From contig JACRLW010000050.1 in assembly GCA_016235155.1 (NCBI GenBank), positions 1-55,086 on the forward strand: a stretch of DNA of 55,086 nt, in the 5' to 3' direction. Every line of letters begins with the position of its first letter. Within the stretch, counting starts at the first letter, position 1. Made by a program: the position numbers and the translations under genes. The stretch comes from Planctomycetota bacterium (GTDB lineage: Bacteria; Planctomycetota; UBA1135; UBA2386). The notes under the pieces were generated by a model. That model was not told the origin of the DNA. It was given only the letters and a program-made list of their open reading frames with translations, and made no database searches. Shown here one piece after another: positions 17,813-25,193 of this stretch.

Positions 17813-19090
17813 ATGCGCCGGCTTCGTGCAGTAGTTGCGTTCGTCCTGATGCTCGCATTGGCGCGTCTGGGAGCGGCGCAGGAGGGCTGGCTCGACTCGC
17901 TCGAGGCGGGATTGGCGACGGCAAAGGCGGAGGACAAGCCGCTGTTCGTCACGCTTCGTTGCCTGCCCTGCAAGCAATGCGCGGACTTCGATCGCGACGT
18001 GCTCGAAGGCGGGCCGGCGCTCGAACCGCTGCTCGCGCGTTTCGTCCGCGTTCGGATCACCGACGTCAGCCGCGTCGACCTGCGCTTGCTGCCGCTGCTC
18101 GATTTGCAGGACTTCGACCTGTCGTGGTGGGGCTACTTCCTCTCGCCCGACGCGGAGGTCTACGGCGTCTTCGGCGGGCGCGACGAGAAGTCGGACGCGT
18201 CCCGCATCTCGGTCGCGGCACTCGCGGCGGCGCTCGAGCGCGTGCTCGCGCACCACGCCGATCCGGAGCGCGTGCGTGCGCGACGTCCCTTGCCCGCGGC
18301 GTTCGGCGCGAAGACCGTGCGCGAACTACCGGGCTACGCGTCGTGGCGGAAGACGGCGCACCTCGACGAGCAGACCAAGGCCGCGGATTGCATCCATTGC
18401 CATCAGGTCGCCGAGATCCTCCGCCAGCCCGCGATCGACGCCGGCACCTTCGACAAGCGCCGCGACTTCGAGATCTGGCCCTTGCCGGAGAACGTCGGGC
18501 TCAGCGTCGATCGCGACCATGGCTTGCGCGTCGTTGCGGTCGCGGCGGACGGACCCGCGGCTCGGGCGGGCATCGTGGCGGGCGACGAGATCGTGCGCGC
18601 GAGCGATCGCCGTCTCTTCGGACAAGCCGATCTGCGCGCCGCGCTGCACCACGCATCGCGCGACCCGACGCGCATCGAACTCCTCGTCCGTCGCGACGGG
18701 CAGGAACGAACCGCGACGATCGCGCTGGCGAACGGTTGGAAGCGCACGGTCCTCGACTGGCGCATGTCGGTGTCGCAGGGCAACGCCGGCGCCGACCCCG
18801 GCTTCTGGCCCCTGCCCGCCAAAGGCGATGACCGCAAACGCCTCGCCGTCGCCGACGCTGCGATGCTGATCCGCCCCTGGTTCGGCCCGCGCACCGACGA
18901 CCCCGTCTACCGCGCCGGCCTGAGGCAGGACCACGCCATCGTCGCCGTCGACGGCGAGTCGCCCAACCTGGTGGGCCGAGCCTTCCTCGTGTGGTTCCGG
19001 CTGCGCAAGGAGCCCGGTGACGACGTGGAACTGAGCGTGCGGGATGGATTGGAGCGGCGGACGATCCGCTACCGGTTGCCGAAGCGATGA
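17813..19090 (+). CDS. Exported thioredoxin-like protein with CXXCH haem motif and two PDZ domains
   Basis: 425 residues. A signal peptide ends near LARLGAAQEG. Residues about 25-145 form a thioredoxin-like domain with CLPCKQC in the active-site position (VTLRCLPCKQCADFD). Residues about 180-200 contain ADCIHCHQV, a single c-type haem attachment motif. Residues about 230-310 are a PDZ domain (LRVVAVAADGPAARAGIVAG) and 330-425 a second, more divergent one (VYRAGLRQDHAIVAVDGE). The combination suggests a periplasmic redox or protein-quality role. The haem motif rests on sequence only, and a metal-binding or structural role is possible. A TAGCAT hexamer nine bases before the ATG suggests a leaderless message. 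Confidence 0.78.
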   Translation: MRRLRAVVAFVLMLALARLGAAQEGWLDSLEAGLATAKAEDKPLFVTLRCLPCKQCADFDRDVLEGGPALEPLLARFVRVRITDVSRVDLRLLPLLDLQDFDLSWWGYFLSPDAEVYGVFGGRDEKSDASRISVAALAAALERVLAHHADPERVRARRPLPAAFGAKTVRELPGYASWRKTAHLDEQTKAADCIHCHQVAEILRQPAIDAGTFDKRRDFEIWPLPENVGLSVDRDHGLRVVAVAADGPAARAGIVAGDEIVRASDRRLFGQADLRAALHHASRDPTRIELLVRRDGQERTATIALANGWKRTVLDWRMSVSQGNAGADPGFWPLPAKGDDRKRLAVADAAMLIRPWFGPRTDDPVYRAGLRQDHAIVAVDGESPNLVGRAFLVWFRLRKEPGDDVELSVRDGLERRTIRYRLPKR

Positions 19091-19238
19091 GCGGGCTGCG
19101 CGAGAGCAACCGGTCAGCAGTTTCCGCGCACTCGCGTGATCCGAGGGTTGCGACGCATCCGCGCGCGGATGCGCCGAGGTCGCTCGGCCGCGCCGTGTCG
19201 GTAGACTCCGGGCTGTCCAAGTGTTCTGAGGGCCATGC

Positions 19239-19448
19239 ATGCGCACGTTCAACGTGATCGTCGAGCGCGATCCCGACACCGGTCTCTTCGTCGGCTCCGT
19301 CCCTGGTTGGCCGGGTGCCCACAGCCAGGGCGCATCGCTGGAGGAACTCGAGGAGAACCTCCGCGAGGTCATCGCGATGCTCCTCGAGGACGGCGAGCCG
19401 AAGCTCGAGTCCGAGTTCGTGGGGCTTCACACCATCCGGGTCGCATAG
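19239..19448 (+). CDS. hicB: HicB-family antitoxin
   Basis: 69 residues with the typical HicB fold: MRTFNVIVERDPDTGLFVGS, then VPGWPGAHSQGASLEELEEN, the partial RNase-H-like domain that binds the HicA toxin. There is no added DNA-binding domain, so autoregulation would need another protein or a degenerate site. A ribosome site (GAGGG) precedes the ATG, and TAGACT at 19202-19207 could be the -10 element. The hicA frame begins only two bases after its stop. The antitoxin looks intact although the toxin is interrupted. Confidence 0.88.
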   Translation: MRTFNVIVERDPDTGLFVGSVPGWPGAHSQGASLEELEENLREVIAMLLEDGEPKLESEFVGLHTIRVA

Positions 19449-19450
19449 GC

Positions 19451-19675
19451 GTGGGCTCCCTGCCCGTGCTGAAGCCACGCGAAGTGGCCGCCCTCCTGGT
19501 TCGTCTCGGTTTCCAAGAGGTTCGACAGCGGGGCTCGCATCGGCAGTTTCGTCACCCTGACGGGTGAGGTACCACGGTCCCGTTTCACTCCAGCCGCGAC
19601 ATTTCACCGACCTTGCTGCGCAAGATCGCCCGGGACATCGGACTCAGCGCCGAAGAGTTGCTACAGCGACCTTGA
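19451..19675 (+). pseudogene. hicA: HicA-family mRNA-interferase toxin, interrupted by an in-frame TGA
   Basis: Read from GTG at 19451, the frame gives LKPREVAALLVRLGF, then RQRGSHRQFRHPDG, the HicA double-stranded-RNA-binding-like core with its catalytic His in GSH. Codon 39 (19565-19567) is TGA. The same frame continues beyond it with GTTVPFHSSRDISPTLLRKI and ARDIGLSAEELLQRP to TGA at 19673-19675, a normal HicA C-terminus. The usual residue after HPDG is Arg, so one C-to-T change (CGA to TGA) explains the lesion. The full reading is 74 codons, the family's normal length. As written the toxin is truncated at 38 residues and should be inactive. Confidence 0.82.
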
Positions 19676-19777
19676 TCAGGTCCGACAGGGCGTCGCGCTT
19701 CGCCGGCGCGGGTGCTCGGAGTCGCCTCCGCTGTAATCGAGCCTGCTCCTGATGGAGTGCCGAGCGGGCGACGGCGC

Positions 19778-20890
19778 TCACACCGCGATCTCGACCCACA
19801 CCGCCGCGTGGTCCGAGGCGCGATCCGCTTCTTCCCCGACCTCCGGGAAATGCGGCCACAGCGTGCCGTTGGTGCCGCCCCACATGCCCCGGCGTTCGTA
19901 GCCCGCGGCGCCGGCCGCTTCGAACAGCGCGTTCGAGAGCAGGATGTAGTCGAAGCGGCCGCTCGCGGTGCAGTTGCCGTGCGTGCCGGGTCGGCCGCCG
20001 TCGTCGAAGCCGGCGAGCGTGCTGACGTCGTGCAGCGGCGAAGCGGCCCCGAGCAACGGAGCGAGCGTGGGGCGATCGGGGGTGTCGTTGAAGTCGCCGA
20101 GCACGGCGAGGTTGGTGTGACCGGCGGCGAAATGGGCGTCGACGAGCTCGCGCACGCGCTGCGCCTGGCGCAGTCGCTTGGTGTCGTTCGAGGCCTGGCT
20201 GCCGTAGCCCTTGCTCTTCATGTGGTTCACGAGGATCCACAGCGAGTCGCCGCTCGGGAGTCCGATCTCGTACTCGGCGCAGTCGCGCGAGAAGATCACG
20301 CCGTCGTCGTCCGTGTCGTGGACGTGCGAGCGGATGCTGCGGATCGGATAGCCGTCGCCGGTCATGATCCCGACGTCGATACCGCGGTCGTCGTTGCCGT
20401 CGATCAGCATCACGTGGCCGAAGGGCGTTCCGCCGACCTGCGGCATCACCTGGCTGTTGAAGAGGCGCAGCGTCGTGCGATCTTCGGCCTCGACCACGCC
20501 GAGCACGTCGGGCGCAACGGCGTGGATCACGCGCGCGGTGTTCTCGATCGCCGTGCTCTTCACCGGCTCGGTCTTCAGTTCGACCCAGCCCGTCCAGTCG
20601 TCACGCCCGCTCGCGACGATCGACGGATCGCCGCTGTTCGGCCGCTTGATGAGTTGCCCGCGGATCTTCCGCAAGAGGAGCAGCGGCCCCTCGTCGCGCT
20701 TCAACATCCCGTGCGTGTCGAACAGCGCGAGCATCCGCGCCTTGTTCGCCGCGGTGTAGCTCGGCTTGTTGAACAACTCGTTGAGCTCGCGGTGCGCGCT
20801 CAGCGCCGGCTTGCCGACGGCCCAATTGGAGTCGTCGAGCGCAATGGCGCGATCGAAGAGGTTCTCGACGTTGTAGCTCGCGATCTTCAT
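19778..20890 (-). CDS. Endonuclease/exonuclease/phosphatase family protein
   Basis: 370 residues without a signal peptide. The EEP-fold motifs are in order: MKIASYNVENLFD at the start, VVEAEDR (metal-binding Glu) near residue 125, VNHMKSKG near 220, LGDFNDTP near 265 and the terminal SDHAAVWVEIAV. These give the expected Asn, Glu, Asp-Asn and Asp-His catalytic set for metal-dependent phosphodiester cleavage. The target could be DNA, RNA or a phospholipid. The start ATG directly precedes the first conserved motif. The HEAT-repeat gene lies 35 bp upstream on the same strand, so the two may be co-transcribed. Confidence 0.88.
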   Translation of the reverse strand: MKIASYNVENLFDRAIALDDSNWAVGKPALSAHRELNELFNKPSYTAANKARMLALFDTHGMLKRDEGPLLLLRKIRGQLIKRPNSGDPSIVASGRDDWTGWVELKTEPVKSTAIENTARVIHAVAPDVLGVVEAEDRTTLRLFNSQVMPQVGGTPFGHVMLIDGNDDRGIDVGIMTGDGYPIRSIRSHVHDTDDDGVIFSRDCAEYEIGLPSGDSLWILVNHMKSKGYGSQASNDTKRLRQAQRVRELVDAHFAAGHTNLAVLGDFNDTPDRPTLAPLLGAASPLHDVSTLAGFDDGGRPGTHGNCTASGRFDYILLSNALFEAAGAAGYERRGMWGGTNGTLWPHFPEVGEEADRASDHAAVWVEIAV

Positions 20891-20925
20891 GGAGGGTTCC
20901 GGACGGATGGAAGACGGGACGGACG

Positions 20926-23223
20926 TCACTTGCGCAGGCGATCGCGCGGGGCTTCGCGCGGCACGAGCCGGATCACGTCGGACGAGATCTGCGGGTCGAG
21001 CGGTTCGCCGGAGAACAGCGCCATGCTCCCCATCGCGCCCAGGATCTCCAGCGCCGAGGGGTGGAAGCCGAGGAAGTCGATGTAGTTGCCGAAGTGACCG
21101 TCGAGAACCTTCGGGTCGACTTGCGGCGACAGCTCGATCGTCACGCCGAGCGCCGGCCCGAGCCGCGCGATCACCTCGCGCAGGGTGCAGCCCTTCACCT
21201 GGGAGAGCCGCAAGCGGACGGACTCGAGCCGGCGCTTGTCGGCCGCCGGGAGTTCGAGCAAGAAGCGTTCGGACGGCGACTCGGCGAGCCGCTTCGCGAG
21301 GGCGTCGCGATCGCCGAGTGCGGCGAGGCCGTGCAATGCGGCCTCGGTGACTTCCAGCTCCTCGGATTGCAGGTGTGCGCGGAAGATCTCGCGGTGCGGC
21401 TCCGGATCGAGGGCAACCAGGGCGCGCAGCCCCGCGGCCAACAGTTGCATGCGCTCGCTTTGGTGGAGTGACTCGTCCTTGCCGATGGCCTCGATCATCG
21501 CGGCCACGCTCGGTGCCGACTCCTTCACGCGCAGGCACGTGAGCGCGGTGGTCGCGCCCCAGCGGCGTCCGAAGGGCTCGCGCGGGTCGGACGCGATGCG
21601 CTCCATCACCGGCGCGAGCCCGGAGACACGCATGAGGCCGAGCATCCACAGGTCGTCCTTGGGCGCGACGTCGGCGGCCTCCGCCAGCACGATGGTCGTC
21701 CTCTCGAGCGACTCGGCGTCGGAGAACATCGCGAGCGCAGCTGCCGCGGCACGTCGCAGTTCCGGGTCCGACGCGTCGAGCAACGGGCGGACGCGCGGGA
21801 CGATCGACTCGGCGTCGAGCAGCATCAGGACCTGGATCGCCATGGCGCGCTCGGTCGCAATGCGATCGCCGTCGAGAAAGGTCTCGAGGGTCGGGATGGC
21901 GTCCTGCGCGCGAAGCATGGCGATGGTGTTCATCGCTCGCGCACGATCGGTCCGCGACGGCGCTCGGAGTTGCTCCATCGCTTCGGTGATCGCGGTCTGT
22001 CGCGCTTCGTCGACCGACGGCTTCGGCTTCTCGCGTTCGGCGAGGAGTGCTTCGAGCTCCGGCACTTCGCCGCGCGCATCCGGCGCGACGACGGCCAGCG
22101 CTTCCAGGATCGCGGTGCGCGCTTCTTTCGCGTCGTACCGGTCGCGGTCCTTCCAGGTCACGAAGGCTTGGAGGAGCGCGGAGCGGGCGGCCGGAGCCGC
22201 GGGGCCGAGCTTGCACAATGCGTTCGCCGCGTTCATCACGTCCTTTGCGGTCGGTCTTGCGAGCAGTCCTTCGAGTGCCGGTACCGTCGTCGCGGACGCG
22301 CCGCCCCGTTCGCCGAGGAACTCCGCGGCGATCCGGCGCACGCCGCCGTCCTGGTCCTTCAGTGCGGACGCCATCGCGGTTGCGACCGCGGCGAGGGCCG
22401 GCGACTCCGCGACGGCGATTCCGAGCAACGTGCTCGCGGCTGCGCGGCGGCACGGCCACTCGGGATCGGTGCGCAGGACCGCGATCAGACGCGCTGCGGT
22501 TTCGGCGGCACGGTCGGGGAATGCGACGAGCGCCTGCGCAGCGCCTTCGCGAGCGGCCCATTGGTCGTTGCCGAGGCAATGCAGCAGAGCCTCGACGATC
22601 GGCACGCCGTCGACCGGACCGAACGAGCCCAATGCGCGTGCGGCGGCGGCGCGCACGTTCCAGGACTCGGGCGGCGTTCTCTCCAACCTGTGTACGATCG
22701 TGCGATCGAGCCGGACGTCGGTGCTCGTCAACAAACCGGCGAGTGCACGCGCGGCGGCCGCGGCCGGCGGCCCGAGTTCCGCGAGGACCTCGGCCGCGGC
22801 GAGCTGGCAATCCCAATCGTCGGCCTGAAGTTCGTCGATGAGAGCGGGGACCTGCGCCGCGTCGACCTGCACGTGCAGCAATGCGACGCGCGCGGCGTGC
22901 GCGACGGCGGCGTCGGCATCCTCGCGGCGGGCGAGCAATGCGTCCTTCGCCTCGCCCGCGAGCGCGCCGAGACGAGCCAGCGCCTGCGCCGCGGCGCGTC
23001 GCACGCGCGGGCGTTCGTCGTCGAGCGCGCGAATGGTCGCGCGGACGGCGCGCTCGCCCATCTGTCCGAGCGCCCACACGGCGTAGTCGCGGGTCGTGTC
23101 GTCCTCGGCGGCGAGGTCCGCGACCCACTCGCTCGCGGTCCGTCCGTTGAAGGTCTGCGCTGGGGACGGCGCAGCGAGCAGCGCGAACGCGGCGGCGGCG
23201 AGGGCCAGGGATCGAGTCGGCAT
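20926..23223 (-). CDS. Exported HEAT-repeat protein
   Basis: 765 residues. It begins with a signal peptide (MPTRSLALAAAAFALLAAPS) and carries tandem HEAT-like helical repeats over residues about 25-650, for example VRRAAAQALARLGALAGEAK, NVRAAAARALGSFGPVDG and ELRRAAAAALAMFSDAES. The last 110 residues change to an STN/secretin-like segment (CTLREVIARLGPALGVTIEL), suggesting contact with an envelope complex. The ATG at 23223-23221 was chosen for its signal peptide; the frame is open further upstream, but that region is antisense to the integrase fragment. TACCAT (minus strand, 23255-23250) could be the -10 element. Confidence 0.82.
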   Translation of the reverse strand: MPTRSLALAAAAFALLAAPSPAQTFNGRTASEWVADLAAEDDTTRDYAVWALGQMGERAVRATIRALDDERPRVRRAAAQALARLGALAGEAKDALLARREDADAAVAHAARVALLHVQVDAAQVPALIDELQADDWDCQLAAAEVLAELGPPAAAAARALAGLLTSTDVRLDRTIVHRLERTPPESWNVRAAAARALGSFGPVDGVPIVEALLHCLGNDQWAAREGAAQALVAFPDRAAETAARLIAVLRTDPEWPCRRAAASTLLGIAVAESPALAAVATAMASALKDQDGGVRRIAAEFLGERGGASATTVPALEGLLARPTAKDVMNAANALCKLGPAAPAARSALLQAFVTWKDRDRYDAKEARTAILEALAVVAPDARGEVPELEALLAEREKPKPSVDEARQTAITEAMEQLRAPSRTDRARAMNTIAMLRAQDAIPTLETFLDGDRIATERAMAIQVLMLLDAESIVPRVRPLLDASDPELRRAAAAALAMFSDAESLERTTIVLAEAADVAPKDDLWMLGLMRVSGLAPVMERIASDPREPFGRRWGATTALTCLRVKESAPSVAAMIEAIGKDESLHQSERMQLLAAGLRALVALDPEPHREIFRAHLQSEELEVTEAALHGLAALGDRDALAKRLAESPSERFLLELPAADKRRLESVRLRLSQVKGCTLREVIARLGPALGVTIELSPQVDPKVLDGHFGNYIDFLGFHPSALEILGAMGSMALFSGEPLDPQISSDVIRLVPREAPRDRLRK

Positions 23224-23275
23224 CGGCAAGTCCTCGGGGTGCGCGGCGAATGGTAGCCCGAGCGCGGGCGGCGCC

Positions 23276-23304
23276 TTGCTGCCGGCGAGGCGCATGGCTA
23301 CCGT
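23276..23304 (+). promoter_or_regulatory. Candidate sigma70-type promoter: TTGCTG, 17 bp, TACCGT
   Basis: TTGCTG at 23276-23281 and TACCGT at 23299-23304 are separated by exactly 17 bp and face the integrase fragment and cassettes. An AAGGAG follows at 23315-23320. This could drive the cassette genes now that the integrase is truncated. Confidence 0.35.
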
Positions 23305-23388
23305 CCGCGCCGCCAAGGAGCGAGGCCTGCCCGGATGAACGTGCCCGCGACGATCTGCACGATGAGCGACGCGCGTCGCGCGCGGCCG

Positions 23389-23616
23389 TCGTCGATCCAG
23401 CAGGCTGTACGGCGCGCCGCCCTCGCCGCGGGGTTGAACAAGCGCGTCACCTGCCACACCTTCCGGCACTTGTTCGCGACCCATCTGCTTGAAAACGGCT
23501 CCGACATCCGCACGGTCCAAGAGCACCTCGGCCACGCCGACGTCTTCACGACCATGATCTACACCCATGTCCTGAACCGGAGTCCGGCTGGGGTGCTAAG
23601 CCCGGCGGACCGCTTG
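23389..23616 (+). pseudogene. intI: Integron integrase IntI, C-terminal fragment
   Basis: About 76 residues align with the end of Int[74 protein letters not shown]. They keep the second active-site Arg (HTFRH), the His of LGHAD and the nucleophile Tyr of MIYTH. The first 240 or so residues, with the first active-site Arg and the integron-specific patch, are absent; sequence before 23389 does not continue the family. The normal stop is also missing, and the frame reads on through the first attC-like site to 23976. The fragment should be inactive. Confidence 0.85.
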
Positions 23617-23654
23617 CTGGGACGGGCTGAGCGTGGATCGGATTGGACAGGTCT

Positions 23655-23749
23655 GTCTAACGTGGTGGGCGCTGGCCGCTGGCCGCCCGGCAGGCCGCGC
23701 CTGGCGGGGGCTGGACGACCGCGCGAGGCGCGCCGTTACCGCGTTAGGC
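23655..23749 (+). repeat. attC-like (or attI/attC) recombination site 0
   Basis: GTCTAAC at 23655-23661 fits the RYYYAAC end and GTTAGGC at 23743-23749 fits the GTTRRRY end. The outer arms pair over about 16 bases (GTCTGTCTAACGTGGT against ACCGCGTTAGGCAGAC) with few mismatches. The GC-rich interior pairs poorly, so this is the least certain of the four sites. Confidence 0.6.
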
Positions 23750-23851
23750 AGACGCAGAGACTGCGTTCCAGGGTCTTATGCGGATCTGTCCAATTGCAAG
23801 TTGTTCGGGCCGGGTCCCGTCAAGGTTGGCGATGCACCTCAGCAACAGAGA

Positions 23852-24133
23852 ATGATGCGCATGAGGCGGGCCCTTGCTTGGTGTTCGTTGATCGGGGGGC
23901 TGATCGTGGCTATGGCGCTCTTCTACTTGGCTGTGTTCTATGGATGGGCAGCGGGTGGTCCGCCGCAGACGCCTGAGCGACGGCAGATGCTCTTGGTCTG
24001 GTACTTCGCCTGCCTCGGGTCTGCGCTTGCAGCGCCGATCGCGGGTATCCTCGTGTTCCGCCGCCTTCGACAGTCGAAGGCCGCACAACAAGCTCATGCA
24101 GCCGACGAGCGCCGCAGCGGCGCTCGCGGCTGA
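23852..24133 (+). CDS. Cassette gene 1: small membrane protein, 93 residues
   Basis: Not recognised. Two hydrophobic segments are visible ([20 protein letters not shown] and [19 protein letters not shown]), separated by a short polar loop ([13 protein letters not shown]). The C-terminus is basic and Gln/Ala-rich. The start is at tandem ATGs (23852, 23855). The last 17 or so codons and the TGA lie inside the attC site, as is common for cassette genes. No ribosome site is strong. It probably forms a small inner-membrane hairpin protein. Confidence 0.62.
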   Translation: MMRMRRALAWCSLIGGLIVAMALFYLAVFYGWAAGGPPQTPERRQMLLVWYFACLGSALAAPIAGILVFRRLRQSKAAQQAHAADERRSGARG

Positions 24134-24151
24134 TGAGCAAAGACGTTAGCC
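24083..24151 (+). repeat. attC site 1
   Basis: Outer boxes are GCACAAC (24083-24089) and GTTAGCC (24145-24151). Between them the arms at 24093-24114 and 24118-24137 form a perfect 20-bp stem with a CAG loop, interrupted only by two unpaired bases, G24098 and A24105, on the left arm. Extrahelical bases on one arm are the diagnostic feature that sets strand choice by the integrase. Confidence 0.88.
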
Positions 24152-24167
24152 CGGCGTTTTGCGTCCC

Positions 24168-24494
24168 ATGTCGATCACCCTAAGCCCGGAGACCGTCAGG
24201 GAGTTTGACCTGTGCGATGCAAGGTTGCTTGGCATCGTCTGGGAGTCAGACGGCCGTGACTTGGCGATGTGGCTGCAGTTGGGCGATAGCCGCGTGGCAA
24301 CTCTCACCTGCAGTTGGGCGTCCAATACTCGAATCGATCTGTTGTGGGCGAATGGGAGTGGAGGTATCTCGCTCTCGTCGGAGTGTCGATGTGAGTTACG
24401 CGGAGTTCGTTGGCACCTTGAGTTCGTATTCCCGCCCCAGGGGTGTATCGAGCTGGACTGCAACGATGCACGGTTGGATTATGATGCGGGCTAA
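24168..24494 (+). CDS. Cassette gene 2: hypothetical protein, 108 residues
   Basis: Not recognised. The sequence is beta-rich and acidic (pI probably below 5), with MSITLSPETVREFDLCDARL, GIVWESDGRDLAMWLQLGDS and WHLEFVFPPQGCIELDCNDA. Five Cys are present and there is no signal peptide. A compact beta-sandwich of the kind seen in small immunity or binding proteins is possible, but this is only a shape argument. The ATG lies 16 bases after the previous attC site, and the TAA stop is inside the next attC box. An in-frame TTG at 24159 is an alternative start. Confidence 0.6.
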   Translation: MSITLSPETVREFDLCDARLLGIVWESDGRDLAMWLQLGDSRVATLTCSWASNTRIDLLWANGSGGISLSSECRCELRGVRWHLEFVFPPQGCIELDCNDARLDYDAG

Positions 24495-24555
24495 CTCGCT
24501 GGAGGAGCGGACGCGCGCCAAGCTGCGCGCCGCTCAGCAGCCCTACCGTTGGAGC
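24489..24555 (+). repeat. attC site 2
   Basis: Outer boxes are GGCTAAC (24489-24495) and GTTGGAG (24548-24554). GAGCGG (24505-24510) pairs with CCGCTC (24530-24535) and CGCGC (24512-24516) pairs with GCGCG (24525-24529), leaving A24511 unpaired. The left box contains the stop codon of cassette gene 2. Confidence 0.75.
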
Positions 24556-24559
24556 GCAC

Positions 24560-24823
24560 ATGAAGCTGGTTCACGAGCTATGGAAAGACGAAAGCGATGG
24601 AGAGTTCACGTTCTGTCTCGCTGGGCCGGCGGGTGATGCTGCGAGAGCATTGCTTGAAGGCAAATCGGAAATGGTCTGGTCCTGTGAGGCCGAATCGCAC
24701 TTCGAAGCAATGACGAGGTATTACGCCTTTCAAGAATGGGGCGAGTACACGACGGAGCATGAACAAGATCATTGGCTCTACGTAAACCTGTTGGGTGAAA
24801 CCGAAGAACCGAATGCTCGATAG
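24560..24823 (+). CDS. Cassette gene 3: hypothetical protein, 87 residues
   Basis: Begins MKLVHELWKDESDGEFTFCL and continues AGPAGDAARALLEGKSEMVW, then SHFEAMTRYYAFQEWGEYTT. The protein is acidic, soluble and rich in aromatics. From memory, similar small proteins of unknown function occur in many bacteria, but this could not be checked here. It starts five bases after the previous attC box and stops at the edge of the next, so it fills the cassette. No catalytic motif is evident. Confidence 0.72.
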   Translation: MKLVHELWKDESDGEFTFCLAGPAGDAARALLEGKSEMVWSCEAESHFEAMTRYYAFQEWGEYTTEHEQDHWLYVNLLGETEEPNAR

Positions 24824-24893
24824 CTCGAACATGCGCTTTAGCAGCCGGTTCCACGCGACCGGCTACGCCGGCGCGTGAACCGGAACGTTCGGC
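24824..24893 (+). repeat. attC site 3
   Basis: Outer boxes are CTCGAAC (24824-24830) and GTTCGGC (24887-24893). The arms 24846-24863 and 24867-24882 pair as CGGTTC/GAACCG, ACGCG/CGCGT and CCGGC/GCCGG with a TAC loop. Two extrahelical bases, C24852 and A24858, lie on the left arm, the same layout as site 1. Confidence 0.85.
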
Positions 24894-24905
24894 ATTTCCC
24901 TGACG

Positions 24906-25193
24906 ATGCAACCGGGCTCTGTTGCTTTGGGCTCCGTGAGGTTCTGGCTCGTGGCCGGAATCACTGCTTCCCTGGCGGCGCTGTCGGCGCACTGGACCAT
25001 TCCAGGTGTTCTTGATCAGAGGCCGCAACAGTTTGGAGCAGCTTGCCTTGCAGTCTTCGGCGCGCTCGCGCTTGGCTTGGTGTTGCGGCGTTTCTCCGTC
25101 TTCGGGCGCGTCGGTGTCACGATCCTCGTCTTGATCGATGCCTACGTTCTGTGCGCGGCGGGAGGGCCGGCGATCGCGTGGTTGGCAGAGTGA
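24906..25193 (+). CDS. Cassette-like gene 4: small membrane protein, 95 residues
   Basis: Not recognised. Three hydrophobic segments are visible: FWLVAGITASLAALSAHW, FGAACLAVFGALALGLVL and VGVTILVLIDAYVLCAAGG. They are joined by short basic loops. The ATG lies 13 bases after attC site 3, the same spacing as the other cassette genes, so it was probably a cassette. No attC site follows its TGA; the sequence changes to high-GC DNA without an evident gene, so the cassette may have lost its end when the array was truncated. Confidence 0.62.
   Translation: MQPGSVALGSVRFWLVAGITASLAALSAHWTIPGVLDQRPQQFGAACLAVFGALALGLVLRRFSVFGRVGVTILVLIDAYVLCAAGGPAIAWLAE

Larger units (their letters stand above)
23389..24893 (+). 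mobile_element. Integron remnant: truncated integrase, four attC-like sites and cassettes
   Basis: A C-terminal integron-integrase fragment is followed by attC-like sites ending at 23749, 24151, 24555 and 24893. These delimit cassettes of about 402, 403 and 339 bp, each with one small gene, and a further small gene (24906-25193) follows the last site. Base composition is visibly less GC-rich than the flanks. The integrase reads toward the cassettes, the reverse of the common class 1-type layout but the arrangement described for some planctomycete and spirochaete integrons. With its catalytic N-terminal part missing, the integron cannot mobilise itself. Confidence 0.78.

Noticed and set aside
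20891-23128. Minus-strand frame extending the endonuclease/phosphatase gene upstream by over 700 codons
   Set aside because: The extension is Arg-rich nonsense overlapping the HEAT-repeat gene in another frame; the real start is the ATG at 20890.
23224-23568. N-terminal extension of the HEAT-repeat gene
   Set aside because: It lies antisense to the integrase fragment and precedes a clear signal peptide at 23223.
23752-23766. Small hairpin ACGCAG-AGA-CTGCGT after site 0
   Set aside because: Too short to assign as a terminator or attachment site; no T-run follows.
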